Assembly: GCA_963823675.1 (NCBI GenBank)
Contig: CAWGMT010000013.1
Location: 620,001 to 684,000 of the forward strand
Direction: 5' to 3'
DNA length: 64,000 nucleotides
Source: CAWGMT01 sp963823675
GTDB taxonomy: Bacteria > Planctomycetota > Planctomycetia > Isosphaerales > Isosphaeraceae
Both the position numbers and the translations under genes were made by a program. Below the pieces are notes generated by a model. It was not told the origin of the DNA. It did not search any database and saw only the letters and a program-made list of their open reading frames with translations. The stretch's first letter is position 1. Each line of letters begins with the position of its first letter. This document shows, piece after piece, positions 1-8,634 of the stretch.

Positions 1-1470
1 CAAGGTTGCAATCGCGTTCTGTGAGTTTTGGGCCTGGCCTCGGTCGAGAGCCAGGCGGTGCGACGGTCGAGAGTGGATCCCGCAGGCTAGATCGGTGCAG
101 GCGACGTCGCGCGGCCGAGCGGCCGCAACCATATTGTACACACGCCGGCCCGCCCATGCGACACCAGGGAAAAAACCGACGACCGCCGCGGGCCAGAAAA
201 GCGGCAGCCATGCGGCAAGCGTGCGCACGGCATCGAACCCGGCCGTGATTCTGCCTGTCCGCGAAATCACATGCATCGACCGCATGCAGTCGTCGCGCGT
301 CAAGCGGGGATCGATCGAGCCGACATCCACGGCCGTCAAATCCACAGGATCGAGCACATGGCTGGGATCGGCGGCGGTGAGCAGGGCCATGGAAGACCGG
401 CACCGAGGACACGCGCCGTCGAAAAGCACGCGCAATTCCGGCTGGTAACGCCCGGTGACGAGCCCGCGCAGCCAGCCTCCCCTGACAAACACGAGATTGG
501 CCGCGATCATGATCAGGGCAAACTCCATCAATCCAGGGCTAATCACGCCAATGCCCACATGAAGCGCCACGATGCCGCCGAGAACGAGCGGCCGCACGAT
601 TCCCACCCAGATCAGGACGGGGTACAGCAATTCCAGTGCCAGGCTGAGATGCGTCAGGAAGTTGATGGCCCAAGGCCAGGCTGCCAGCGGCGTGAAATCC
701 CAGCCCACGAACTCTCCAGTCGCCATGGTGCGCCAGAGCGCCGTTCCGGTCCACCATGACGGTCCTTGTAGCTTGGATAGTCCGGCCATGCCGTAGATGA
801 CCACGAGGTGGAGCTGGATCAGCCGCAGCGCCAGGTTGGCGGAAATCGAGAGCGGCGGCTCCGCCGGGTCGTCGGGCGCAACGCGGCGGCTGGCGCCACG
901 GGCTTGGGGAAGAGCCGGACGGGCCCGAATCGCGCTGCGAGCCTGGCGCCAGCGCCGCCAGAATCGGTCCAGTGAGACCGCCTGCCCGCTTGTTCCGGTC
1001 ACGGCGAGATAGAACGTCAGCATCGAGAGCACCTGGTCGAACCCGAAAAGCGCGATCGGCGCCCGCCGGGCGGTGGATACAACGATCACCCAGCTCAACA
1101 CGGCCGTCACGCGGCTCATGATCCCCAGGGTGTAAAGGGCCAGAACGGCCAGGCACAGGCACCAGACCGGCCTGAGCCAAACATCGCTGACCGAGAACCA
1201 GAATGACCAGGCCAGGGGCCGCTGGATGCTCCGCATCAGCTCGGGGTCGGCCCAGCCATTGGAGCCGAAGTAGTCGCGCAGATCGAGACCGAATACCAGC
1301 AGGCTCCAGAATGCCAGGAGCCCGACGGCGACGCGCAGACAGCCGAGCGAAGTCGGGCTTGCGGGCGTGAAGAAGAACGCGTTCCAGCCGCGGTGCGCGG
1401 CCCCGCCGAGCTCGCCAAGGTAGGCCGCCACATCGCTCAGAAATCGTCGCACGGGAAATCTCCGATCCAT
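1..1470 (-). CDS. HTTM domain fused to DUF393 thiol-oxidoreductase-like domain (3' end outside window)
   Basis: The frame is open from an ATG at 1470 to the left edge, so the C-terminus is missing; 490 codons are visible. Residues 1 to about 335 are a multi-spanning membrane domain of the HTTM (vitamin K-dependent gamma-carboxylase-like) type. Residues from about 346 form a DUF393/DCC1-like domain with the motif FDGACPRC (Cys354 and Cys357, a thioredoxin-like CxxC). HTTM and DUF393 are often neighbours or fused in planctomycetes; their reaction is not established. The start overlaps the end of the upstream membrane protein gene by 34 bp, which implies translational coupling. The family call is from the motif and hydrophobicity; substrate unknown. 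Confidence 0.8.
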   Translation of the reverse strand, partial: MDRRFPVRRFLSDVAAYLGELGGAAHRGWNAFFFTPASPTSLGCLRVAVGLLAFWSLLVFGLDLRDYFGSNGWADPELMRSIQRPLAWSFWFSVSDVWLRPVWCLCLAVLALYTLGIMSRVTAVLSWVIVVSTARRAPIALFGFDQVLSMLTFYLAVTGTSGQAVSLDRFWRRWRQARSAIRARPALPQARGASRRVAPDDPAEPPLSISANLALRLIQLHLVVIYGMAGLSKLQGPSWWTGTALWRTMATGEFVGWDFTPLAAWPWAINFLTHLSLALELLYPVLIWVGIVRPLVLGGIVALHVGIGVISPGLMEFALIMIAANLVFVRGGWLRGLVTGRYQPELRVLFDGACPRCRSSMALLTAADPSHVLDPVDLTAVDVGSIDPRLTRDDCMRSMHVISRTGRITAGFDAVRTLAAWLPLFWPAAVVGFFPGVAWAGRRVYNMVAAARPRDVACTDLACGIHSRPSHRLALDRGQAQNSQNAIATL

Positions 1471-2207
1471 TCCGGCGTTGTGAACAGGCTTTCGTCGAAC
1501 AGGTCATACGCCGGCGCGCCGGGAGCCGACGTCGCGCGAAGCACGGCATCCGGCTCGGGAATCAGATGCCGCTCCAGGTGCAGGGTCACGCTCTGACATC
1601 CGGGCCGAGTCCGGCAGAGGTGGCGGGCGTAGGCACGAGCCAGAGGACTGCTGCTGCCCGCTCCAGATCGCTCCCTGGTCTCGAGAACTTCACGGAAAAG
1701 CGCGTTCGCCAGAGCCAACTGCCTCTGGTGCCGCATCGGCGGGCCGGGCAGATGCCGGGCTGGCAAACGCACCAGCTCGTCGGACCTGGCCTGCCCAAAC
1801 CGGAGCGTGGCCGTGACGACGGGCGTCGGCGGGGGTTCGGTATAAAATCGATAGGAATAACCCAGATCCACCAGATCGAAATAAGGGATGAAAAAATCGG
1901 CGAACGCCCGCTGTAGCGGCGACGACGGCGGCACGCCGAACGCACCGGCGAGAACCGCGGCGATATGGAACAACAGAGCCAAGCTCGCCAGCACGCGCGC
2001 CCAGTTCGCCCAGCCCCGCTGACGGCGCGTTCCCGGTCCGAAGTGATCGGCTGAACCAGGCTGGTGCGGATCTCCGGGGATGCGCTCCCTCTCGGATAAC
2101 CCGTTGCCCGACCGGCCAGCAAAGTCCCGACGCTCGCGCGATCTGTTAGCCACGCCAAGCTCCTGCCTTTCGGTTGAACGACACCCACGACGGAACCATA
2201 CCCGCAA
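1437..2207 (-). CDS. Hypothetical membrane protein, partner of the HTTM protein
   Basis: This 256-codon frame has one clear hydrophobic helix (about residues 70-95, WARVLASLALLFHIAAVLAG) followed by a soluble C-terminal half with no motif I recognise. The first 60 or so residues are Arg-rich and unconvincing, so the true start may lie closer to the helix. It precedes the HTTM-DUF393 gene on the same strand and overlaps it, so the two are probably co-transcribed. In planctomycetes a small membrane protein of this sort commonly accompanies HTTM proteins. No function can be assigned. Confidence 0.55.
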   Translation of the reverse strand: MRVWFRRGCRSTERQELGVANRSRERRDFAGRSGNGLSERERIPGDPHQPGSADHFGPGTRRQRGWANWARVLASLALLFHIAAVLAGAFGVPPSSPLQRAFADFFIPYFDLVDLGYSYRFYTEPPPTPVVTATLRFGQARSDELVRLPARHLPGPPMRHQRQLALANALFREVLETRERSGAGSSSPLARAYARHLCRTRPGCQSVTLHLERHLIPEPDAVLRATSAPGAPAYDLFDESLFTTPEWIGDFPCDDF

Positions 2208-2530
2208 ACTCGCCAGCCGGCCAGAAAGTCAACGCGATTCCCTCACTCACATCCATCCACCTTTTCGAGCCACGTGCCCTACTACTTACCTATTCTCGTC
2301 ATGTTTACTGGCCTCACTGCGATTCATGAGGTATTCTGGAGCGTGGAGTTTGGGTTGTCTAGGAAAAATACACAAAGATTCGTGACACGATGGCCGACGA
2401 CTTTGGTTCCTGCGGGAGGCCAGGGTCGTGCTCGGGATGTATGAACGTGCCGAGGACGGCTTGAAGGCGGTCATTGGCGATGGTAGCGGGTTGATTGAAT
2501 CTCACCGACTTCGCAACTGGGAGGAACTCG
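2208..2530. other. Intergenic region, no gene seen
   Basis: This 323-bp stretch lies between the divergent HTTM operon and the Gly/Tyr-rich protein gene and must hold promoters for both directions. It is less GC-rich around 2275-2400 than its surroundings. I see no convincing ORF, RNA gene or repeat in it. Confidence 0.5.
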
Positions 2531-3229
2531 ATGCAGGGTACCGTTGTTATGCTGATGGCCTTGAGCGGCTTGGGCTGTCACAACAAGTATGCCGTGGCCT
2601 ATGGCCCGCCGACCTATAGCGCCATGTTTGGAATGGGCTGCTACGCGAACGCATACCCGAACTACATGCCCTCGGCGTATGTGCCGCCGTCGTGTTACTC
2701 TCCGTGCTATGCGGGCATGTATAGCGGTTGCTATTCGGCATGCTACGCCGGTGGCTATGTGAGCAAACACCACGGTTGCTGCGGCCTCTCCAGGCTGTTC
2801 GGTTGCTGCGGCTGTGGCAAGTCCGGCTACGGTGGCGATCCTTATGCCGGCTATGGCTACGTGGGTTACGGAGGTCCTGGGCCCTACATGGGAGGTCCTG
2901 GGCCTTACATGGGAGGTCCTGGGCCTTACATGGGAGGTCCCGGTCCTTACAGTTACATGGGAGGTCCCGGTTTCGGCGGGCCTTATGAGCCGCCGATTTT
3001 CGGCTACGCACTCCAGTTCAACTACGGCGACCCGACCGTTGACGCCGTGCCCGTGCCGACCAGTGTGCCGCCGCCGTCTTCGTCAACGGTGGCTCCTGCG
3101 CCGGCGCCACCGTCGCCGGGCGCCATGCCGGTGCCTCCCGCTCGGGACACTGGCACACCACCTCCTCCGCCTCCTCCGGCTCCGGCTAATGTTCCCGGTG
3201 CCAGTCCTCCCAAGCCGCCCAGCGCATGA
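2531..3229 (+). CDS. Gly/Tyr/Cys/Pro-rich low-complexity lipoprotein-like protein
   Basis: The ATG at 2531 is chosen over the upstream TTG (2495) because a GGAGG Shine-Dalgarno sequence lies 7 nt before it. The protein is 232 aa. It opens with a short hydrophobic stretch ending SGLGC, which may be a lipoprotein signal (the -3 residue is not ideal). A Cys/Tyr-rich region follows (CYANAYPNY, CYSPCYAG, GCCGLSRLFGCCGCGK), then a GGPGPYM repeat block, and finally a Pro/Ala/Ser-rich tail from about residue 170. Similar low-complexity exported proteins are common in planctomycetes, where cell-surface proteins can be Cys-rich. No enzymatic motif is present, and a structural or surface role is inference. 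Confidence 0.7.
   Translation: MQGTVVMLMALSGLGCHNKYAVAYGPPTYSAMFGMGCYANAYPNYMPSAYVPPSCYSPCYAGMYSGCYSACYAGGYVSKHHGCCGLSRLFGCCGCGKSGYGGDPYAGYGYVGYGGPGPYMGGPGPYMGGPGPYMGGPGPYSYMGGPGFGGPYEPPIFGYALQFNYGDPTVDAVPVPTSVPPPSSSTVAPAPAPPSPGAMPVPPARDTGTPPPPPPPAPANVPGASPPKPPSA
2870..2970 (+). repeat. 21-bp in-frame tandem repeat encoding GGPGPYM
   Basis: Three 21-bp units at 2870-2890, 2891-2911 and 2912-2932 are nearly identical, and a fourth, longer and diverged unit runs to about 2960. Each encodes the heptapeptide GGPGPYM. The near identity implies recent expansion by slippage. Confidence 0.9.
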
Positions 3230-3543
3230 TGTGGGCGGCGCTGTGAGGGCGAGGCCCGGAGCAACGCGCGACTACGGGGCTCTGGATTGTCACCCCGACG
3301 TGTACAAGGATGAGGTGATCGATTTCCGACGGCCGAGTCGGGTTCCGGAGCAGGCGGTTACGCGCCGCTTCTTCGGAATCGCGACTCGGTTTCTCGTTAC
3401 GGATCACGGCGCCACGGAGTCGGGCGCTACGCCGATAACCAGGCGGCCTCTCTCCGTGCAGAACCTCGCTTTCTTCGATCCGGGTCGGTACTTTATACTA
3501 CGGAATCGGATGGCCCAATGTACCGCCCAAGGATCACAACGCG
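3230..3543. other. Intergenic region
   Basis: This 314-bp spacer lies upstream of the GT2 gene. A TATACT hexamer near 3494-3499, about 45 nt before the GT2 start, could be a -10 element, but I see no convincing -35. Reading frames that cross the region are out-of-frame continuations of the repeat-rich gene and are not credible. Confidence 0.4.
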
Positions 3544-4431
3544 ATGGAAGTTCGAACCCCTTCAATAGAATCTGCCGAAATCGGCGACGACGGGTCTCCA
3601 TGCCTCTCGGTCCCGCGATTCCGCGACGATGCCGAGCGCCGGGACTGGCTGATGATGGCTCTCGGCGAACCCCTTTGCCGCAAGCTGGGCCTGTTCCGGG
3701 TTCCTGATCACATCACGCTTTCCGTCGTCATTCCGGTCTACAACGAACGCGCAACGATCCACGAAATCTTGAAGCGGGTCCGCGCTGTGCCGGTGAACAA
3801 GCAGATCATCGTTGTCGATGATTGCTCCAGGGACGGCACCCGCGAGGTCCTCAAGGACCTGCAAGGGAGCGATCCGGAGCTCGTGGTGGTTTTCCACGAA
3901 ATCAACCAGGGCAAGGGAGCCGCCTTGCGCACCGGGTTCCGCCACGCGACCGGTCAGATCGTCATCGTCCAAGATGCCGACCTCGAGTACGATCCCGAGC
4001 AGTTTCCCCAGCTCATCCAACCGATCGTGGACGATCTGGCCGACGTCGTTTATGGGTCGCGATTCATCGGCGAGACCCACCGCGTGCTCTACTTCTGGCA
4101 CTATCTCGCCAACAGGGGCCTGACCCTGCTCTCAAATATGTTTACCAATTTGAACCTTACCGACATGGAAGTCTGTTACAAGGTCTTTCGCCGCGAGGTC
4201 ATTCAGGGGATCGTCTTGAAGAGCGACCGGTTCGGCTTCGAGCCCGAGGTTACGGCCAAGGTGGCGCGTTTCAAGTTCCCGGCCGAGCAGGGAAACCTTC
4301 CGCGGCCGTGCCGCATCTACGAGATACCGGTCGCCTATCACGGACGCACTTACCGCGAAGGCAAAAAGATTGGCCTGAAAGACGGCTTCCAGGCGCTTTA
4401 TTGCATCCTGCGCTTCGCTTTCGCCGATTGA
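3544..4431 (+). CDS. Glycosyltransferase family 2, dolichol-phosphate-mannose-synthase-like
   Basis: The protein is 295 aa. After a 55-residue N-terminal extension a GT-A domain starts with LSVVIPVYNERATIHEIL (about residue 59). The nucleotide-binding VVDDCSRDGT follows (Asp92/Asp93) and then VQDADLEYDP (DAD 144-146, metal/sugar-nucleotide site). The later part keeps the DPM1/polyprenyl-phosphate glycosyltransferase pattern (YGSRFIGE, MEVCYKVFRREV, EIPVAYHGRTYREGKKI). There is no membrane anchor, so it is probably cytoplasmic and acts on a polyprenyl-phosphate acceptor. The acceptor and sugar are not determinable here. It is followed after 10 bp by the methyltransferase gene on the same strand. 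Confidence 0.88.
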   Translation: MEVRTPSIESAEIGDDGSPCLSVPRFRDDAERRDWLMMALGEPLCRKLGLFRVPDHITLSVVIPVYNERATIHEILKRVRAVPVNKQIIVVDDCSRDGTREVLKDLQGSDPELVVVFHEINQGKGAALRTGFRHATGQIVIVQDADLEYDPEQFPQLIQPIVDDLADVVYGSRFIGETHRVLYFWHYLANRGLTLLSNMFTNLNLTDMEVCYKVFRREVIQGIVLKSDRFGFEPEVTAKVARFKFPAEQGNLPRPCRIYEIPVAYHGRTYREGKKIGLKDGFQALYCILRFAFAD

Positions 4432-4441
4432 GGAGCCCGCC

Positions 4442-5332
4442 ATGCCCAGGACCCGCCGCCGTGAAACGTTCTGTGTCTTGTCCTGGGCGTCAATCGCGCT
4501 CCTGTTGATCGGTTCAGAATGGTGCGCGGGGCAGACCACCGGCAGTCAAGAGCCGAAGCCGGAGAAGAAAACAACTGCCCCGCCCAGCGGGACCAAGAAC
4601 GCCCCGCGTTTGAAGTCGCCCGCTGGGCGATCATCCAAGTCGGTCGGTCGCCGCGACCCGCGCGGCTTCTACATGGGCCGGCGTATTGCGGATGTGATGT
4701 CGTGGCAAGGCGCCGAATGGCTGTTCCGCGAAACACGCGTCGAGGAAGAGCAGCCCGAGGCCATGCTGGACGCACTCAAGATCCCGCGGGGCGCGACTGT
4801 CGCCGACGTCGGCGCCGGCGCGGGCTACCACAGCATCCGTCTGGCCCGACGGGTCGGTCCCAAGGGCACCGTGCTTGCCACCGATCTCCAGCCCGAGATG
4901 CTGAAAATGCTCAGGGATAACGCCCGCACTGCGGGCGTCACCAACATCAAGCCGCTTCGCGCCACCCAGTTTGACACCAAGCTTCCCAGTGAGACGGTCG
5001 ACCTGATTCTGATGGTTGACGTTTACCATGAGTGCACCGATCCGGAGGGGATTCTTCAGGGGCTTTTCCAGGCTCTCAAGACTGCCGGACGTCTGGTTTT
5101 GGTGGAGTTCCGCGGCGAGGATGACTGGGTACCCATCAAGCCGGAGCACAAGATGACACTCGCACAGGTTCGCCGCGAGGTCGAGCCCCAAGGATTCGTG
5201 TTCAAGGATTCGCTGGAATTCCTGCCGTGGCAACACGTCATCATTTTCGAGAAGCCCGCTCAGACCGGCACGGCGGGCTCCGACAACACCAAACCAGCGC
5301 CCGCGGCGACATCATCCCCCAAGCCGAACTGA
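4442..5332 (+). CDS. Exported class I SAM-dependent methyltransferase
   Basis: The protein is 296 aa. It begins with a signal-like sequence (twin-Arg/charged start, hydrophobic residues about 11-24), then a Lys/Pro/Ser-rich linker, and then a Rossmann methyltransferase domain from about residue 75. Motif I is VADVGAGAGYHS (about 120-131), the post-I acidic residue is in ATDLQPEML, and motif IV is DLILMVDVYHE. A Pro/Ala/Thr-rich tail follows the domain. The arrangement matches UbiE/Methyltransf_11-type proteins that planctomycetes export or anchor. SAM-dependent chemistry outside the cytoplasm is unexpected, so the N-terminus may instead be a membrane anchor. The substrate is unknown. Confidence 0.8.
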   Translation: MPRTRRRETFCVLSWASIALLLIGSEWCAGQTTGSQEPKPEKKTTAPPSGTKNAPRLKSPAGRSSKSVGRRDPRGFYMGRRIADVMSWQGAEWLFRETRVEEEQPEAMLDALKIPRGATVADVGAGAGYHSIRLARRVGPKGTVLATDLQPEMLKMLRDNARTAGVTNIKPLRATQFDTKLPSETVDLILMVDVYHECTDPEGILQGLFQALKTAGRLVLVEFRGEDDWVPIKPEHKMTLAQVRREVEPQGFVFKDSLEFLPWQHVIIFEKPAQTGTAGSDNTKPAPAATSSPKPN

Positions 5333-5379
5333 CGTTCTCGCCGTCGCAACGCCCGGTTCCGACCTCGGGGCCCGAGACG

Positions 5380-6408
5380 ATGGCCGATCCTCTTGAAATC
5401 GAAACGGCCGAATACGATCTCGTCATCTCGCCGTCCGCCGCCGAGACCGAAGAACCGAAGCCGGCGTCAACTTCAATCCGCGCGGATTTTGGCGCGGTCT
5501 CGCATGCGGGCCTCGTGCGATCCAAGAACGAGGATCACTTTCTTGTCTCCCAGGTCGTTCGCGAGCACCGGGTCCTCTTGTCCAACGTGCCCGACGAGCA
5601 TATTCCCGGCCGGATGGGCGATGAGGGCTACATGATGATCGTCGCCGACGGGATGGGAGGGATGGCGGCCGGCGAAGTTGCCAGCCGGCAGGCAATCGCG
5701 ACCGGTCTCAGGCTGATTCAGAACTCGCCGAAGTGGGGATTCAAGATCAACAAGAAGGAGGCACGCGAGTTCTTCGAGCGGGTCAATCGCCACCTTCAAG
5801 AAATTGACCGCACCTTGACCGAGCAAAGCTACGACGACCGGCGGCTCTTCGGCATGGGTACCACGCTCACGGCTGCGTACAGCGTCGGCGTCGACGCGTT
5901 TATCGTCCATGTCGGAGATTCGCGCGCCTATCTCTACCGCAGTGGCAGCTTGCAGCAGTTGACCAAGGACCACACCGTGGCGCAAGCCATGGCCGACGCC
6001 GGCCGGATCGCACCGGAGGACGTGCGCCGCCACAAGCGGCGAAACGCCCTGACGAATTTTCTGGGCGGCCACTCGGGAAAGGTCAAGGGCGACGTGCGCT
6101 GGCTTCGGTTGGCGGATGCCGACCGCCTGCTCCTTTGCAGCGACGGTTTGACCGAGATGGTCAACGATGCAGCAATCGCCGAGATCCTCAGCCGGCATCC
6201 CGAGCCTTCCCAGGCCACCCAGGCTTTGCTCGAGGAGTCGCTGCGACAGGGCGGCAAGGACAACGTGACGGTTGTGATCGCTCGTTACCACATCCCTGGC
6301 CTTTCGCCCGCGAGCACCCTCGTGAGCCAGGCGCAGACGCCCGAGCCGGCTGCCGTCGCCAGAACAATTGAGTCACACTCGCAGTTGGGCGTGCCTTCCC
6401 TGGCCTAA
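5380..6408 (+). CDS. PP2C-family Ser/Thr protein phosphatase
   Basis: The protein is 342 aa from the ATG at 5380; the same frame extends upstream into the methyltransferase tail and is not credible there. The PPM/PP2C motifs appear in order: RSKNEDHFL, VADGMGGMAAGE, GMGTTLTAA, VGDSRAYLYR, LCSDGLTEMV and GGKDNVTVV. The aspartates in these motifs form the two-metal centre. About 40 N-terminal and 40 C-terminal residues are extra and low-complexity. It probably reverses phosphorylation by Hanks-type kinases, several of which are encoded in this window. The 3' end overlaps the convergent pseudouridine synthase gene by 4 bp. Confidence 0.92.
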   Translation: MADPLEIETAEYDLVISPSAAETEEPKPASTSIRADFGAVSHAGLVRSKNEDHFLVSQVVREHRVLLSNVPDEHIPGRMGDEGYMMIVADGMGGMAAGEVASRQAIATGLRLIQNSPKWGFKINKKEAREFFERVNRHLQEIDRTLTEQSYDDRRLFGMGTTLTAAYSVGVDAFIVHVGDSRAYLYRSGSLQQLTKDHTVAQAMADAGRIAPEDVRRHKRRNALTNFLGGHSGKVKGDVRWLRLADADRLLLCSDGLTEMVNDAAIAEILSRHPEPSQATQALLEESLRQGGKDNVTVVIARYHIPGLSPASTLVSQAQTPEPAAVARTIESHSQLGVPSLA

Positions 6409-7297
6409 ACGAAACGGTGCCGGAGGGAGTCGGTTAATCCGGCGAGGTCGTCTGGCAGAGGAGCCTCCACGCGGATCGATCGGCCCGTGAGAGGGTGGGC
6501 AAATCCTAGCGCTTGTGCGTGCAGGGCCTGGCGCCCAAACGGCACCGCGAAGTCAGGGCTGGTGCGCGGGCGATAAACGGGCTCTCCGATGACGGGATGG
6601 CCAATTTCAGCCAGGTGAATCCGGATCTGGTGGGTGCGCCCGGTTTCAAGCCGGCAGTTGAGGCGGGCCGCTGAGCGGCCGAATTTTTCGACGACTTCGT
6701 AATGAGTGACGGCGCGGATGCCTTGCCCGGGAGTGCGAGCTGCCCCTCGGCGGCCGTCGCCTCGGTTCGGGATGAGGGGCAAGTCGATCGTTCCACGCGA
6801 CGGTTCAACCAGTCCTTCGACGAGCGCGCAATAGAGCCGTTCCACCGCATGGGCCCGAAACAATGCCTGAAAAGGACGAAGAGCCTGAGGAGAAGTCACG
6901 ACGAGTATCGCGCCGGAAGTGTCTCGGTCGAGACGCTGAACGATGCCAACGTAGTGCCGCGAGGGCCCGCGCGTGCGTGCCAGGTACCGGCCGGCGTGTT
7001 CCAACAGCGTGCCGCGCTGTGCGCGGGCGTGGGCTGGGTGAGCATTCCAGCGGGCTTGTCGACGATGAGGACGTGTCGATCCTCATAGAGGATTCGCAAT
7101 CGGCGCGCCGCGATCCCAGCTTTGGGCCGATCAGGCCAGAACGAAAGAGGCGACCCCGGCTCGACCTCGCGCCCCGGCTCGAGGCAAGGCTGGCCGGCCA
7201 GATCGACACGCCCAAGCCGAACGGCATCTTGCGCTTGCCGCCGCGACAGCCCGAATCGCACGGACACCAGCTTATCCAGACGCATCCGTCCTACCAC
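6405..7297 (-). CDS. RluA-family 23S rRNA pseudouridine synthase, frameshifted
   Basis: Two frames rebuild one protein of about 297 aa. The N-terminal frame (start GTG 7297, or ATG 7285) holds an S4 RNA-binding domain (MRLDKLVSVRFGLSRRQAQ) and the start of the catalytic domain (LYEDRHVLIVDKPAGML). The second frame carries the active-site motif RLDRDTSG (catalytic Asp), then LETGRTHQIRIH and HALGF-type motifs to 6405. The break lies near 7015-7022, where one base appears to be missing within the stretch that should read PTPAHAQRG. The enzyme isomerises uridine in rRNA. Either this is a sequencing indel or the gene is inactive. Confidence 0.85.
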
Positions 7298-7686
7298 TCG
7301 TGAAGGTGGTTGAGAGATTTCCGGCGGCTGCGACGCGGCCGCTCAAGATCTACACATTACCGGTCGCCACGCTCTTTTCAAGAAGCGGTGGAGCTGGCGA
7401 GAGCCTTTCGAAAAACTGCCCGTATCGCTCAGTGAGTGGCCCCCCATTCCATCGCCCCGCTTCGCTCAGATTCCGCCGGTGGGGCGGGCCCCCGCGCCCG
7501 CCGAGGCGCGGGCAGAGACGCCCGCCCCACTGAAAGCTCCCTGGATTCCACCAGTGGGGCGGGCCTCCGCGCCCGCCGATTCGGGCCAAGGGTTACGTTC
7601 TTTATGCAACGCTCAGTAATTCTCTTCCTCGTAATCCGCGGATCAATCTGCGTGTCTTCTTCCGTGCAATTCAGTGTCTTCCGTGG
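7298..7686. other. Intergenic region with REP-like palindromes
   Basis: No gene is seen in these 389 bp. The centre holds the GC palindromes listed separately. The right part (about 7600-7680) has the low-complexity form of a dispersed planctomycete repeat built on the words 'gtgtcttc' and 'ccgtggt'. Confidence 0.5.
7477..7577. repeat. GC-rich palindromic (REP-like) repeat pair
   Basis: The sequence holds two copies of a 'ggtggggcgggc ... gcccgcc' unit with internal dyad symmetry. The second copy reads 'gtggggcgggcctccgcgcc'. Each can fold into a hairpin with a GGCGGGC/GCCCGCC stem. Such elements are dispersed in planctomycete intergenic regions and are often linked to REP-associated tyrosine transposases, a truncated one of which lies at 14.4 kb. 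Confidence 0.7.
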
Positions 7687-8533
7687 TTAAGACTCTTCCT
7701 CTTTTGTTGGTCGATTGATCGAGGTCCGAACATGCGTCGCCCGGAGCGAGAAACTTTCAAGGTGATCTCGCGCCTCCCGGTCGTTGGGGCATTCAGCCAG
7801 CACGGCTCGCCAGAGAGTGGCCGCCTCATCGTGATCGCCGCGTTCCTTGGCCAGCGCCGCCAGATTGCGCCGGGTGAGGTGGCCGTAGATGCCTTGGTCC
7901 ACGCTGGCAAACTGCTCCGGCCGCTTGATCGTCAAAATCCGCCGCCAGCACCGCTCGGCCCCGTTGTTATCGCCAGTCTGGCGGCGAACAACCGCCTCGC
8001 GAAAGAGCAGCTCGGCGTCGTCCGGGTTGACCGCCAGGCCCGCCGCGCACGCCGCCAGAGCCTGCTGGGGCTCGCCCAGCATCTGGTGCGACCGCGCGAT
8101 CAGGGCATACAGCTTGCGGGTGATCGAATCGGTCGGCGCCGATCGGGCCAGGCCGTGGCGCAGATGCTCGAGCGCCTGCCGCCAGTCTTGTCGCTCGATG
8201 GCGATCGAGCCGAGGTTGAAGAGAACAAACGGATCATCCGCCCGCTCGGCGAGTTCTTGGCGTAGGATCTTGCCGTCGCGGTCGAGTGTTCTGGCCCGGA
8301 GCGCCCGGTCGGTGTAGCCGGTGTGCCGAACGGTGACATCGTTCCAGCGCACGGCCACATTGGCCCGTCGCAAGGCCGGCAGGATCTGTTCGTGAACGCG
8401 GTAAGTCCATCGGACTTCCGGCCGGAGCGGAAACAGCCGGACGTGGTCGACGACCGTATCGCCGCCGCTGCCCTCCGGTCCAGGATCGCAGGCACATTTC
8501 ACGATGTAGGCAGCCGGTTCCGGGCAATGGACC
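7687..8533 (-). pseudogene. TPR-containing C-terminal part of a disrupted GT2-TPR glycosyltransferase
   Basis: This frame encodes the C-terminal half of a tandem glycosyltransferase. It starts with the end of a GT2 domain (YIVKCACDPGPEGSGGDTVV, DHVRLFPLRPEVRWTYRVHE) and continues into several TPR units (FVLFNLGSIAIERQDWRQAL, LYALIARSHQMLGEPQQAL, ELLFREAVVRRQTGDNNGAE). Its N-terminal partner lies 1.6 kb away at 10116-10403 on the same strand, separated by an IS and repeats. Residues upstream of about 8533 in the open frame come from repeat sequence. The intact protein would presumably have extended glycans on a protein or lipid carrier; here it cannot be made as one chain. Confidence 0.75.
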
Positions 8534-8541
8534 GACGACCC

Positions 8542-8603
8542 GGGAGGGCGAGGCTCCGCCCGAGCCGCATTCAGACCAGGCTCACTCCGAGGTTCGCCCT
8601 CCC
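8542..8603. repeat. 62-bp palindromic repeat, copy 1
   Basis: The element begins 'gggagggcgaggctccgccc' and ends 'ggttcgccctccc', so its ends are inverted repeats of about 13 bp. A second copy, cut in two by the adjacent IS, occupies about 8620-8634 and 10033-10085. Confidence 0.85.
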
Positions 8604-8634
8604 AAAATTGCGCACGACCGGGAGGGCGAGCCTC

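Noticed and set aside
539..1549. 336-codon minus-strand frame at the left edge
   Set aside because: It is Arg/Pro-rich and out of frame with the HTTM domain, which is in the frame starting at 1470 and carries clear membrane helices and the CPRC motif.
2814..3707. 297-codon frame bridging the Gly/Tyr-rich gene and the GT2 gene
   Set aside because: It is out of frame with both real genes and its sequence is frame-shifted repeat followed by non-coding DNA.
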